Of a stretch of DNA of 48,201 nucleotides, positions 16,225-23,432 are shown piece after piece. The position numbers and the translations under genes were made by a program. The stretch comes from Prevotella sp. (GTDB lineage: Bacteria; Bacteroidota; Bacteroidia; Bacteroidales; Bacteroidaceae). The stretch is from NCBI GenBank assembly GCA_017467705.1, contig JAFUSC010000103.1:1-48201 (forward strand), in the 5' to 3' direction. Position 1 is the stretch's first letter, and each line of letters begins with the position of its first letter. The notes under the pieces are model-generated. The model ran no database searches. It saw nothing but the letters and a program-made list of their open reading frames with translations, and was not told where the DNA came from.

Positions 16225-16956
16225 TTATTTAATGTCTGGGGTTTGAGTGTTATCTGCTTGAGCCGTCGGCTGATCAACGGGCGGAGGCGTCGGGCGCACG
16301 GGGGGAACATAGCTGTCCGTCTCCGACTGGTGTTTGTCAAGGAGTGCAATGACCAGCTTGCCCAGTCCGAGGAAGAACACCAGTGCACCGATGCCGAAGC
16401 CTAACTTGCCGAGGAACGTGATGCCCAGCAATATCATCAGGCCGATGCCTAAGAATATCTGCTTCACGCCACGGCGAAGATTCATTTCATACAGGGCCGA
16501 CCGCGGACGCGCCACCGGTTCGGGCATGGGCTGACCGTTGCGCATGGCCATCTCTGCCAGCTTCATCTTGTCCTTACGGTTCTTGTTGATGAAATAGAAA
16601 ATCATAGCCATGATGAGCAGGGGTGAGAGGAGAAACACGATGGCTACGATGCAGACTATCATGAACATGCCGGCAATGTCTTCAAAGTCAATATTATCCA
16701 TGAGGCGGTCAAGGTCTATGGGGGCGTGAACCTGCACGTTGGTGTGCGTATGGTACGCGGGCAGCGAGTCCTGCTCGGCCGTTGCCGTGGTGTCAGAGAA
16801 AACCTCAACGCCTGCAGTGTCTGCAGCAGTGGTTGTGGGGGTGACTGTCGGTGCCGTCACTTTCGGATGGTGGCGGTGCTTCTGCGCTGCAGCCTGCGTC
16901 GTCGTGGCAAGCGTGAGCAGCATGAGAGTTGCAATCAGATACTTCTTCATATTCAT
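16225..16956 (-). CDS. Exported or membrane protein, DUF6249-like
   Basis: This 243-residue protein has a signal peptide (residues 1-24), then a Thr/Ala- and His-rich stretch. Transmembrane segments lie at about 98-126 and 166-200. The cytoplasmic-type loop INKNRKDKMKLAEMAMRNGQ between them resembles the DUF6249 family, which I recall from Bacteroidota; the name is tentative. The C-terminus is Pro-rich. It is the first gene of the operon with PspC, the ECF sigma factor and the DUF5056-like protein, under a -7 box at 17024-17031 (minus). It probably takes part in the same envelope response. The start could be this ATG or the second ATG (residue 3). Confidence 0.75.
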   Translation of the reverse strand: MNMKKYLIATLMLLTLATTTQAAAQKHRHHPKVTAPTVTPTTTAADTAGVEVFSDTTATAEQDSLPAYHTHTNVQVHAPIDLDRLMDNIDFEDIAGMFMIVCIVAIVFLLSPLLIMAMIFYFINKNRKDKMKLAEMAMRNGQPMPEPVARPRSALYEMNLRRGVKQIFLGIGLMILLGITFLGKLGFGIGALVFFLGLGKLVIALLDKHQSETDSYVPPVRPTPPPVDQPTAQADNTQTPDIK

Positions 16957-17023
16957 TACTCGTTTTTAAACATTCTGTTTGTTCGTTTCTGTCTGTTTGA
17001 CGTAACTCGCAACTAAGAAGTTG

Positions 17024-17031
17024 CAAAGATA
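17024..17031 (-). promoter_or_regulatory. -7 box TATCTTTG for the sigma-factor operon
   Basis: The plus strand reads CAAAGATA. It lies 68 bp before the first ATG of the operon (16956). The 22-bp repeat array begins about 55 bp upstream of it. Confidence 0.65.
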
Positions 17032-17085
17032 GTCATTTTTTTTCATAAAAAACTAAACACAAGTCGTGTCTTTGTGTTCTTTAGT

Positions 17086-17343
17086 TGGCAAAGTGCTGAT
17101 AATCAGCTGTCAAAACGGTGCTTTACGATTGACAAAAGGGCACTATTGATTTGTAATATAGTCTATATTGCATTGTAATATAATCTATTTTACGTTGTAA
17201 TATAGTCTATTTTACAATGTAATATAATCTATTTTACAATGCAATATAAACTATATTACAAATATAAGAAAGCGCATTGACAATCGTTTAACAGCCATTT
17301 GGCAACTGAACTATTACTTATTGCCCATCGGAAATCGTCAGTT
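17086..17343 (+). repeat. 22-bp tandem array, AT-rich type
   Basis: A TG dinucleotide recurs every 22 bp at 17086, 17108, 17130, 17152, 17174, 17196, 17218 and 17240. After a 38-bp step it recurs at 17278, 17300 and 17322. The five central units are close relatives (TGTAATATAGTCTAT followed by TTTACAA), each with a dyad TGTAA / TTACA. Outer units are more diverged (TGTCAAAACGG, TGACAAAAGGG, TGGCAACTG). It fills most of the 553-bp gap between the divergent operons at 16956 and 17510. No spacers separate units. Confidence 0.88.
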
Positions 17344-17494
17344 TACAACATGGTAATAAAGTAAGGCTTACCCCGAACTCACGAACTTATGTTGTTGAAG
17401 TGCGAGGCATGGAGCAGGAAGCCCAATAAAAGCCAAATGAAGGTCCAGGAAAAATAAAATGAGAGAAAATGATGGTTAATTCGTTTTTTTGCTG

Positions 17495-17502
17495 TATTTT
17501 TG
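17495..17502 (+). promoter_or_regulatory. -7 box TATTTTTG for the RsmF-like gene
   Basis: TATTTTTG fits TAnnTTTG and ends 7 bp before the ATG at 17510. The expected transcription start is within a few bases of the start codon, so the mRNA may be leaderless. Confidence 0.65.
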
Positions 17503-17509
17503 CACAACA

Positions 17510-18829
17510 ATGGTAAAACTACCCGAGGAATTCATCAGCACGACACGCCGCACGATGGGCGACGAACGCTTCGAACGCTACATGCAGTCGTTCGAAGAGG
17601 AACCGCCTGTGAGCATCCGCCTGAATCCCCGTAAGGTGGAAAGCGGGCAGTGGAGCGTCGAAGGCGGTGAGCCTGTGCCTTGGTGCAGTCACGGCTATTA
17701 CCTGAAGCAACGCCCCCAGTTCACCATGGACCCGTTGCTGCACGCCGGCTGCTACTACGTGCAGGAAGCAGCCTCGATGTTTCTCGACGAGGTGCTACGT
17801 CAATTCTCCATTTTCCATTTTCAATTTTCAATTGACCTGTGCGCTGCGCCGGGCGGCAAGTCCACGCTGCTACGGTCAGCATTGCCCGAAGACTGCATGC
17901 TCACGTCGAACGAGCCAAACGCCAAGCGCTGTCAGGTGTTGGCTGAGAACGTGGAAAAATGGGGCTATGACAACCACATCGTCACGAACAACTATCCGCA
18001 CGACTTCGTGAAAGCCCGCCAGCGGTATGACCTGATTCTGTGCGACGTGCCTTGTTCGGGCGAGGGCATGTTCCGCAAGGACGCTGCCACCATCAGCGAG
18101 TGGAGCCCTGCACAAGTGGAGAAATGCTGGCGGTTGCAGCGCGAGATTGTGAGCGATGCATGGCAATGTCTGAACGACGGCGGTATTATCATATATAGTA
18201 CCTGTACTTTTAATACGCGCGAGAACGAGGAGAACGTACGCTGGTTCATGGAGCATCTGGGCGCCGAAGTGGTGCCCGTCAACGGCGTAAAACCCGAATG
18301 GAACATCACGGGCTCACTGCTCGAAGGCTTCACAGAGCCCGTCTATCGGTTCATTCCCGGCATCACCCGCAGCGAGGGACTATTTATGTGTGTGATGAGG
18401 AAAAGTAGTAGCCTCAGCACCGAAAGCCTCGACAGCCTCACCCCCAACCCCTCTCCAAGTGGAGAGGGGAGTGAATACACTCAAGGCAGGAATGGGCACA
18501 AGAATAAGCGCAAGAAAAAAGATGTGAACTCGGAGATCTTGAAGGTAATCACTCCCCTCTCCTCTCGGAGAGGGGTTGGGGGTGAGGCTTTCGGGGGTGA
18601 GGCTACTGCCGAACTCACCTACCAGCAGGCTCTTCAATATCTACGGCACGAGGCATTGGTGCTGCCGCCTGAAACGCCACGCGGCGAGTTGACCGTCACC
18701 TTCATGGGGCAGGCACTCGGTCGGGTGAAGAACATCGGCCCACGCGCCAACAACCTCTACCCCAAAGAGTGGCGCATCAAAACCACGCATACACCCGACA
18801 ACTATGAACCGGTGATTATTAAGCATTAA
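17510..18829 (+). CDS. RsmF/YebU-like 16S rRNA cytosine-C5 methyltransferase
   Basis: This NOL1/NOP2/Sun-type RNA m5C methyltransferase has 439 residues. The N-terminus MVKLPEEFI and SIRLNPRK are family-typical. The SAM-binding motif DLCAAPGGKST lies near residues 109-119. DVPCSGEGMFRK holds the conserved cysteine of motif IV, and YSTCTFNTRENE the catalytic cysteine of motif VI. A C-terminal RNA-binding region follows. Two repeat insertions enlarge it: a 7-bp array at residues 98-108, just before the SAM motif, and a palindrome pair at residues 309-360, between methyltransferase and C-terminal domains. The start is placed at 17510 because it opens the conserved N-terminus. The last codons lie in a 7-bp array. 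Confidence 0.88.
   Translation: MVKLPEEFISTTRRTMGDERFERYMQSFEEEPPVSIRLNPRKVESGQWSVEGGEPVPWCSHGYYLKQRPQFTMDPLLHAGCYYVQEAASMFLDEVLRQFSIFHFQFSIDLCAAPGGKSTLLRSALPEDCMLTSNEPNAKRCQVLAENVEKWGYDNHIVTNNYPHDFVKARQRYDLILCDVPCSGEGMFRKDAATISEWSPAQVEKCWRLQREIVSDAWQCLNDGGIIIYSTCTFNTRENEENVRWFMEHLGAEVVPVNGVKPEWNITGSLLEGFTEPVYRFIPGITRSEGLFMCVMRKSSSLSTESLDSLTPNPSPSGEGSEYTQGRNGHKNKRKKKDVNSEILKVITPLSSRRGVGGEAFGGEATAELTYQQALQYLRHEALVLPPETPRGELTVTFMGQALGRVKNIGPRANNLYPKEWRIKTTHTPDNYEPVIIKH
17801..17835 (+). repeat. 7-bp tandem array inside the RsmF-like gene
   Basis: Five heptamers: CAATTCT, CCATTTT, CCATTTT, CAATTTT, CAATTGA. On the opposite strand this is the ATTGAAA type seen before trmB. It encodes QFSIFHFQFSI just before the conserved SAM-binding motif. 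Confidence 0.88.
18435..18588. repeat. Inverted pair of GC-rich palindromes (REPIN-like) inside the RsmF-like gene
   Basis: Two 39-bp arms, 18435-18473 and 18550-18588, are inverted copies of each other. The arm starts GCCTCACCCCCAACCCCTCT, and the two differ essentially only in the 4-base loop of the internal hairpin (AAGT against GAGA). A 76-bp spacer encodes a Lys/Arg-rich peptide. The element encodes TPNPSPSGEGS at one end and SSRRGVGGEA at the other. A partial copy of the arm end follows at 18594-18604. Confidence 0.92.
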
Positions 18830-18907
18830 GCATTACAAATTAAGCATTAAGAATTAAGCATTAAGAATTAAGCATTAAGAATTAAGCATTAAGAATTAAG
18901 AATTAAA
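18817..18907 (+). repeat. 7-bp tandem array before thyA
   Basis: Thirteen heptamers, mainly alternating AATTAAG and CATTAAG, begin in the last codons of the RsmF-like gene (IIKH-stop) and end 3 bp before the thyA ATG. This is the longest heptamer array in the window and forms the entire intercistronic gap. Confidence 0.93.
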
Positions 18908-18910
18908 ACA

Positions 18911-19723
18911 ATGAAGCAATATTTAGACATTCTGAACCGCATCCTGACCGAGGGCACCCAGAAGGGCGACCGCACGGGAACAGGCACCATCAGCATCTTC
19001 GGCACACAGTCACGCTACAACCTCGCCGACGGCTTTCCGGTGCTCACGACGAAGAAACTGCATCTGAAAAGCATTATCTATGAACTGCTCTGGTTCTTGC
19101 AGGGCAACACCAACGTGCACTGGCTGCAAGAGCACGGCGTGCGCATCTGGAACGAGTGGGCCGACGAGAACGGTGAGCTGGGGCCTGTCTACGGACACCA
19201 GTGGCGCTCATGGCCCGACTACAACGGCGGCACCATTGACCAGATAGAACAAGTGGTGGAGCAACTGAAGCATAACCCCGACTCGCGCCGCATGATGGTG
19301 TCAGCTTGGAACGTGGCAGAGGTGAACAAGATGGCGCTGCCGCCGTGCCACACCATCTTCCAGTTCTACACTGCTCCCATTGAAGGCAGCGAGAAGCGAC
19401 GCCTGTCGTTGCAGCTCTATCAGCGCTCGGCCGACACGTTTCTCGGCGTACCGTTCAACATCGCCTCGTATGCCCTGCTCTTGCAGATGATGGCACAGGT
19501 GGTGGACATGGAACCCGGCGACTTCATACACACCACGGGCGACACCCACCTCTACCTGAACCACTTGGAACAGGCCCGCCTGCAACTGACACGCACCCCA
19601 CGCCCGCTGCCCCGCATGAAGCTTAACCCCGACGTGAAGTCCATCTTCGACTTCCGCTACGAGGACTTCGAACTCGAAGGCTATGACCCGTGGCCGCACA
19701 TCAAGGCAGAGGTGAGCGTATAG
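18911..19723 (+). CDS. thyA: Thymidylate synthase
   Basis: ThyA makes dTMP from dUMP using methylene-tetrahydrofolate and releases dihydrofolate. The 270-residue sequence is colinear with the classical family: GDRTGTGT at residues 19-26, [18 protein letters not shown], and the catalytic cysteine Cys146 in [25 protein letters not shown] and GDTHLYLNH are the dUMP-binding signatures. It is followed 36 bp downstream by folA, which regenerates tetrahydrofolate, so the pair forms a functional unit. The ATG comes right after a 91-bp heptamer array, so the region preceding the start is entirely repeat. Confidence 0.97.
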   Translation: MKQYLDILNRILTEGTQKGDRTGTGTISIFGTQSRYNLADGFPVLTTKKLHLKSIIYELLWFLQGNTNVHWLQEHGVRIWNEWADENGELGPVYGHQWRSWPDYNGGTIDQIEQVVEQLKHNPDSRRMMVSAWNVAEVNKMALPPCHTIFQFYTAPIEGSEKRRLSLQLYQRSADTFLGVPFNIASYALLLQMMAQVVDMEPGDFIHTTGDTHLYLNHLEQARLQLTRTPRPLPRMKLNPDVKSIFDFRYEDFELEGYDPWPHIKAEVSV

Positions 19724-19759
19724 ATGAAGAGGATAAAGAAAAGTTAATCGTGAAGAGTT

Positions 19760-20284
19760 ATGATCAATATGATTGCTGCCGTGGCGCGCAACCGTGCCAT
19801 CGGCTTTGAGAACAAGTTGCTCTACTGGTTGCCCAACGACCTGAAGCGTTTTAAGCAACTGACCACGGGGCACACCATCCTGATGGGACGCCGCACGTTT
19901 GAGAGTCTGCCCAAAGGGGCACTGCCCAACCGTCGCAACTGCGTGCTGACCAAAAAAGGAATAGAGGGAGTTGAGGAATTCATCAGTGCCGACAAAGCGA
20001 CATCGCTTGAGTTTTTCGGCAGTTGGGATGAGTTTCTGATTACCTGCATGCCTGACGAGGAAATCTTCATCATCGGCGGGGCCACGCTCTACAACAACCT
20101 GCTTGACAAGGCTGACCGCCTCTGTCTGACAGAGATTGACGACGTGCCCGCACAGGCTGATGCGTTCTTCCCCGACTTTCCCCGTGGCAATGGACGAGGT
20201 GAGTGGCACGAGACATCGCACGAAGAGCATGCGGCCGACGAGCGTCACGCCCACGCCTACAGCTTTGTGGACTACGAACGGTGA
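19760..20284 (+). CDS. folA: Dihydrofolate reductase
   Basis: This 174-residue enzyme reduces dihydrofolate to tetrahydrofolate with NADPH. Visible family features are MIAAVARNRAIGFENKLLYW at the start (with the NADPH/substrate loop), LPNDLKRFKQLT, GHTILMGRRTFESLP and EIFIIGGATLY. It follows thyA closely, consistent with recycling of the dihydrofolate made by ThyA. An alternative start is the second ATG at 19769. Its last 13 bp overlap the convergent ispH gene. The C-terminus has a His/Glu-rich stretch (HETSHEEHAADERHAHAY). Confidence 0.95.
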   Translation: MINMIAAVARNRAIGFENKLLYWLPNDLKRFKQLTTGHTILMGRRTFESLPKGALPNRRNCVLTKKGIEGVEEFISADKATSLEFFGSWDEFLITCMPDEEIFIIGGATLYNNLLDKADRLCLTEIDDVPAQADAFFPDFPRGNGRGEWHETSHEEHAADERHAHAYSFVDYER

Positions 20285-21168
20285 ATAATGGCGTCACGGC
20301 ACTGCTCCATGAGCCACTTCGGTGTGCTCGTGGCACCACAGATGCCGATGGAGTTGATGCCCTCAAGCCATGAGAAGTCAATCTCATCAGGTCCCTCAAT
20401 GAGGTGTGTATTGGGATTGACGCGCAGACACTCGTTGTAAAGCACACGCCCGTTACTGCTCTTGCGCCCGCAGACAAAGAGAATGAGGTCATGGCGGGTG
20501 GCAAACTGTGAGATGTTTGGCATGCGGTTAGCCACGGAGCGGCAGATGGTGTCGAACGAACGGAACGTCGCCGTAGGTGAGATGTGCTGCTGTATATAGT
20601 CAATGATACGGTGAAACTCGTCAAGCGACTTCGTGGTCTGTGAGTAGAGATAGATGTCACGCTGATAGTCGAGCCGCTTGGCGTCTTCGAGACTTTCAAT
20701 GACGATGGCCGTGCCCTGCGTCTGCCCGACGAGTCCAAGCACCTCAGCATGACCTTTCTTGCCGAAGATAACAATGGAAGCCTCCCCTCGGGGAGATTTG
20801 GAGGGAGCTTCCGCTTGGAGGGGCTTGGAGGGGGCTTCATATTGCCGCTTGATGCGCTTCTGCAACTGAAGCACAACAGGACAGGTGGCATCAATGATCT
20901 CAATATTGTTCTGGCGAGCCAGTTCATAAGTGGCGGGCGGTTCGCCGTGGGCACGCAGCAACACCGTCACGTCGTGCAGCTGGGACATCTGCTCATGGTC
21001 GATGGTGACAAGCCCCATGCGGCGCAGACGGTCACACTCCATGCCGTTGTGCACAATATCACCCAGGCAGTAGAGCTGTTTGCCCTCTGCCAGTGTCTCT
21101 TCAGCCTTCTTGATGGCGGTGGTCACACCAAAACAGAAACCGCTGCCATTGTCAATCTCTACTATCAC
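20272..21168 (-). CDS. ispH: 4-hydroxy-3-methylbut-2-enyl diphosphate reductase
   Basis: IspH makes IPP and DMAPP in the last step of the MEP isoprenoid pathway, using a [4Fe-4S] cluster. The three cluster cysteines are visible: Cys12 in GSGFCFGV, Cys96 in DATCPVV and a third near residue 210 in FDTICRSVANR. RAHGEPP and the C-terminal GATSTPKWLM are also conserved. Length is 298 residues. About 20 residues at positions 109-130 (PSKPLQAEAPSKSPRGEA) are an insertion encoded by a GC-rich palindrome, between KRIKRQYE and IVIFGKKGHAEV, which normally sit close together. It follows meaB by 9 bp and converges on folA. Confidence 0.95.
   Translation of the reverse strand: MIVEIDNGSGFCFGVTTAIKKAEETLAEGKQLYCLGDIVHNGMECDRLRRMGLVTIDHEQMSQLHDVTVLLRAHGEPPATYELARQNNIEIIDATCPVVLQLQKRIKRQYEAPSKPLQAEAPSKSPRGEASIVIFGKKGHAEVLGLVGQTQGTAIVIESLEDAKRLDYQRDIYLYSQTTKSLDEFHRIIDYIQQHISPTATFRSFDTICRSVANRMPNISQFATRHDLILFVCGRKSSNGRVLYNECLRVNPNTHLIEGPDEIDFSWLEGINSIGICGATSTPKWLMEQCRDAIIHRS
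20777..20843. repeat. GC-rich palindromic element inside ispH
   Basis: The segment begins GGAAGCCTCCCCTCGGGGAG, continues with TTTGGAGGGAGCTTCC and a second imperfect copy CTTGGAGGGGCTTGGAGGGG. The core AAGCCTCCCCTCGGGGAG recurs at 40430 and, inverted, at 32533. It adds about 20 residues to IspH in frame. Confidence 0.8.
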
Positions 21169-21177
21169 TTTTCTATC

Positions 21178-22293
21178 TTATAATTTGGATGATGCATTTT
21201 TGAGCGTGTCGTAGTAGGCATCTAACAGCTGCTGCGCTGCGGCGAATGATGTCTTCTGTCCGGCCAGCACGGTGTGCTCGACTTCCGTCAGGCGCTGCTG
21301 GATGAGCGGATTATTATAGAACGACAGGCGCAGGTGCTCGTTGATGCTTTCATACATCCAGTACTTGGCCTGCTCGTTGCGGCGATAGTCGAAGTAGCCG
21401 TTGGCACGCACGAAGTCGAAATACTGGTAAATCATATCCCAGATTTCCTTCACGCCCGTTCCGTAGAAGCCACTATAGCAAAGCACCTTTGGCAACCAAC
21501 CGCTCTCAGGCATGGGGAAGAAGTGGAGCGCATTACGGAAGTTCGTGGCTGCCATCTGGCAGCGGTCCACGTTCTCACCGTCACACTTGTTGATGACAAT
21601 GCCGTCAGAGATTTCCATGATGCCGCGCTTGATGCCTTGCAGCTCGTCGCCTGTACCGGCCAGCTGAATGAGCAGGAAGAAGTCCACCATGGAATGACAC
21701 GCCGTCTCGCTCTGCCCCACTCCGACGGTCTCCACGAAAATCTTGTCGAAACCGGCAGCCTCGCAGAGGATAATCGTCTCACGCGTCTTGCGGGCCACGC
21801 CGCCTAACGAACCGGCCGTAGGGCTGGGACGGATGAACGAGTCAGGATGTTGCGACAGCTTCTCCATTCGTGTCTTGTCGCCGAGGATGCTGCCCTTGGA
21901 GCGTTCGGAACTGGGGTCAATGGCCAACACTGCCAGCCTTCCCCCTTTCTCACGAAGTACGTGCATGCCAAACTCGTCAATGCTCGTCGACTTACCGGCA
22001 CCGGGCACGCCGCTGATGCCAATGCGCACGGAGTTGCCGCTGTAAGGCAGGCACTTCTCTATCACCTCCTGCGCACGCTGCTGGTGCTGGGGATTCACAC
22101 TCTCAACGAGCGTAACAGCCTGACTCAGCACAGTCACGTCGCCACGACGGATGCCCTCCACCATCTCGTCCACCGTCAGTTCACGACGACGAAAGCGGCT
22201 ACGCTTCATGTAGGGGTTGATGATACTGGGCTGTTCAACGCCACTGTTCACTTGCAGGCCGGCATACTCGGCACTATTCTCGGGATGCTCCAT
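21178..22293 (-). CDS. meaB: MeaB/ArgK-type GTPase, methylmalonyl-CoA mutase chaperone
   Basis: This G3E-family GTPase has 371 residues. The Walker A GVPGAGKS is at residues 95-102. AIDPSSERSKGSILGDKTRM and the switch VETVGVGQSE (with MVDFFLLIQLAGTGDELQGIKRGIMEISD) are the MeaB signatures, and NKCDGEN is the guanine-specific NKxD motif. MeaB protects and reloads B12-dependent methylmalonyl-CoA mutase, used in propionate metabolism. No mutase gene lies beside it here. It sits 48 bp downstream of the DUF1573 gene and 9 bp upstream of ispH in a minus-strand run. The first 35 residues are variable. Confidence 0.93.
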   Translation of the reverse strand: MEHPENSAEYAGLQVNSGVEQPSIINPYMKRSRFRRRELTVDEMVEGIRRGDVTVLSQAVTLVESVNPQHQQRAQEVIEKCLPYSGNSVRIGISGVPGAGKSTSIDEFGMHVLREKGGRLAVLAIDPSSERSKGSILGDKTRMEKLSQHPDSFIRPSPTAGSLGGVARKTRETIILCEAAGFDKIFVETVGVGQSETACHSMVDFFLLIQLAGTGDELQGIKRGIMEISDGIVINKCDGENVDRCQMAATNFRNALHFFPMPESGWLPKVLCYSGFYGTGVKEIWDMIYQYFDFVRANGYFDYRRNEQAKYWMYESINEHLRLSFYNNPLIQQRLTEVEHTVLAGQKTSFAAAQQLLDAYYDTLKNASSKL

Positions 22294-22341
22294 TCCTTTT
22301 TATTTATTTGTTCCGCTTTGCTTGACTTCCCAAAAACAGAA

Positions 22342-23403
22342 CTATTTTACATTAATCTTGACGACAACCTTCGGATGGTCGGGGTCGTTGGTGATCATCA
22401 GCACACGAGGCTGGGTGCGCACTTTCGAGAGTTCCTTACGATAACCCGTTATCTTCAGTTTCGTGTCCTTACCCGGCTTCAGTTCGCTCTTGCCAAGCGT
22501 CACCTTCAAACCGTCAGTAAACATCTGCAATGACGTAATCTTCAGCACCGAGTGTCCACGGTTGGTGATATAGATGTCGTCCTTCAGCTTTGACTTCGAA
22601 CCGAAATCAAACGTAATCTCATCAGCTGACAGTTCCAGCTTCGGGGCATAAGCCCGCTCTGTCTCATTAGCATAAGTGAAAGCAGGCAACAGCACGGACG
22701 ACACGCCGATCTCGGTCTCACGGCTCACCTTGTCACCGGGATTCTCGGCCAGATAGACGGAGGTCTTGTTCAGGCCGTAATCGCGCAACAGCTGCGAATT
22801 AAGCTGCACGAGAATAACTCCCGAACGGCCCGGGGCCAACTGCGACGGCGTCACCGTCGCCGTGAGATACGACGGCAGATGCATCAGGTTGGGGTTACAC
22901 GTCTTCGTTCCCGCATTGACAATGTGTATCTCCTGCACAGGATTATCGCCACGGTTCACGTCGTCGAACTCCAAGTCCACCTTGTCAAGACGGATGTTGC
23001 CCATCGTGTAGTCGTAGGTGCCGGTGTAGTCGCGCACCTCAGCCGACACGACACCCGTCATGGTCAGATAGATGGGCTGGTCGGAGCCGTTGCTATAGAC
23101 AGCAGCTGTCTTGTAGAAATGTCCCAGCTGACGTGCGTCATAGGTCACGTTCACATTGAAATCTCCCCCGGCGGGAATGGCCGAATGGGGGTAGTCCACT
23201 GCCAAACAGCCGCAGCTGGCCTTCACGTCACTGATGAGCAGGCTCTTGCTGCCCGTGTTCTTCAACTCAAAGGCTGCCGTGATGGGCACTTCATAGCCCA
23301 CGCTGCCACAGTCAATTTCTCCTTTACTTACTTCCAAAGTCTGCGCTGACGCCGGCAGCATGGCCAGCATCAGCAATGATGATAACAATATCTTCTTATT
23401 CAT
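22342..23403 (-). CDS. Exported DUF1573-domain protein
   Basis: This 353-residue protein has a signal peptide (residues 1-20, ending ASAQ). It has Ig-like beta domains with the DUF1573 signature: VPITAAFELKNTGSKSLLISDVKASCGC (residues 42-69) followed by AIPAGGDFNVNVTYD. A second copy-like region near residues 230-350 reads FDFGSKSKLKDDIYITNRGHSVLKI. DUF1573 proteins are abundant exported proteins of Bacteroidota with unknown function. It lies 29 bp downstream of the alpha-2-macroglobulin gene and is probably in the same transcript, suggesting an envelope role. Confidence 0.85.
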   Translation of the reverse strand: MNKKILLSSLLMLAMLPASAQTLEVSKGEIDCGSVGYEVPITAAFELKNTGSKSLLISDVKASCGCLAVDYPHSAIPAGGDFNVNVTYDARQLGHFYKTAAVYSNGSDQPIYLTMTGVVSAEVRDYTGTYDYTMGNIRLDKVDLEFDDVNRGDNPVQEIHIVNAGTKTCNPNLMHLPSYLTATVTPSQLAPGRSGVILVQLNSQLLRDYGLNKTSVYLAENPGDKVSRETEIGVSSVLLPAFTYANETERAYAPKLELSADEITFDFGSKSKLKDDIYITNRGHSVLKITSLQMFTDGLKVTLGKSELKPGKDTKLKITGYRKELSKVRTQPRVLMITNDPDHPKVVVKINVK

Positions 23404-23432
23404 AATTCTAAATTAATTCTCCTTTATTACAC

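Noticed and set aside
17086-17343. CRISPR array
   Set aside because: Units of 22 bp are directly adjacent with no spacers, they diverge gradually, and no cas gene is present. The same holds for 29181-29290 and 39157-39310.
18435-18588. Intrinsic terminators
   Set aside because: The GC-rich hairpins lie inside open frames with conserved protein on both sides and no T-run follows.
19301-20254. 317-residue open frame antisense to thyA and folA
   Set aside because: Both sense genes are unmistakable; the antisense frame has no motif.
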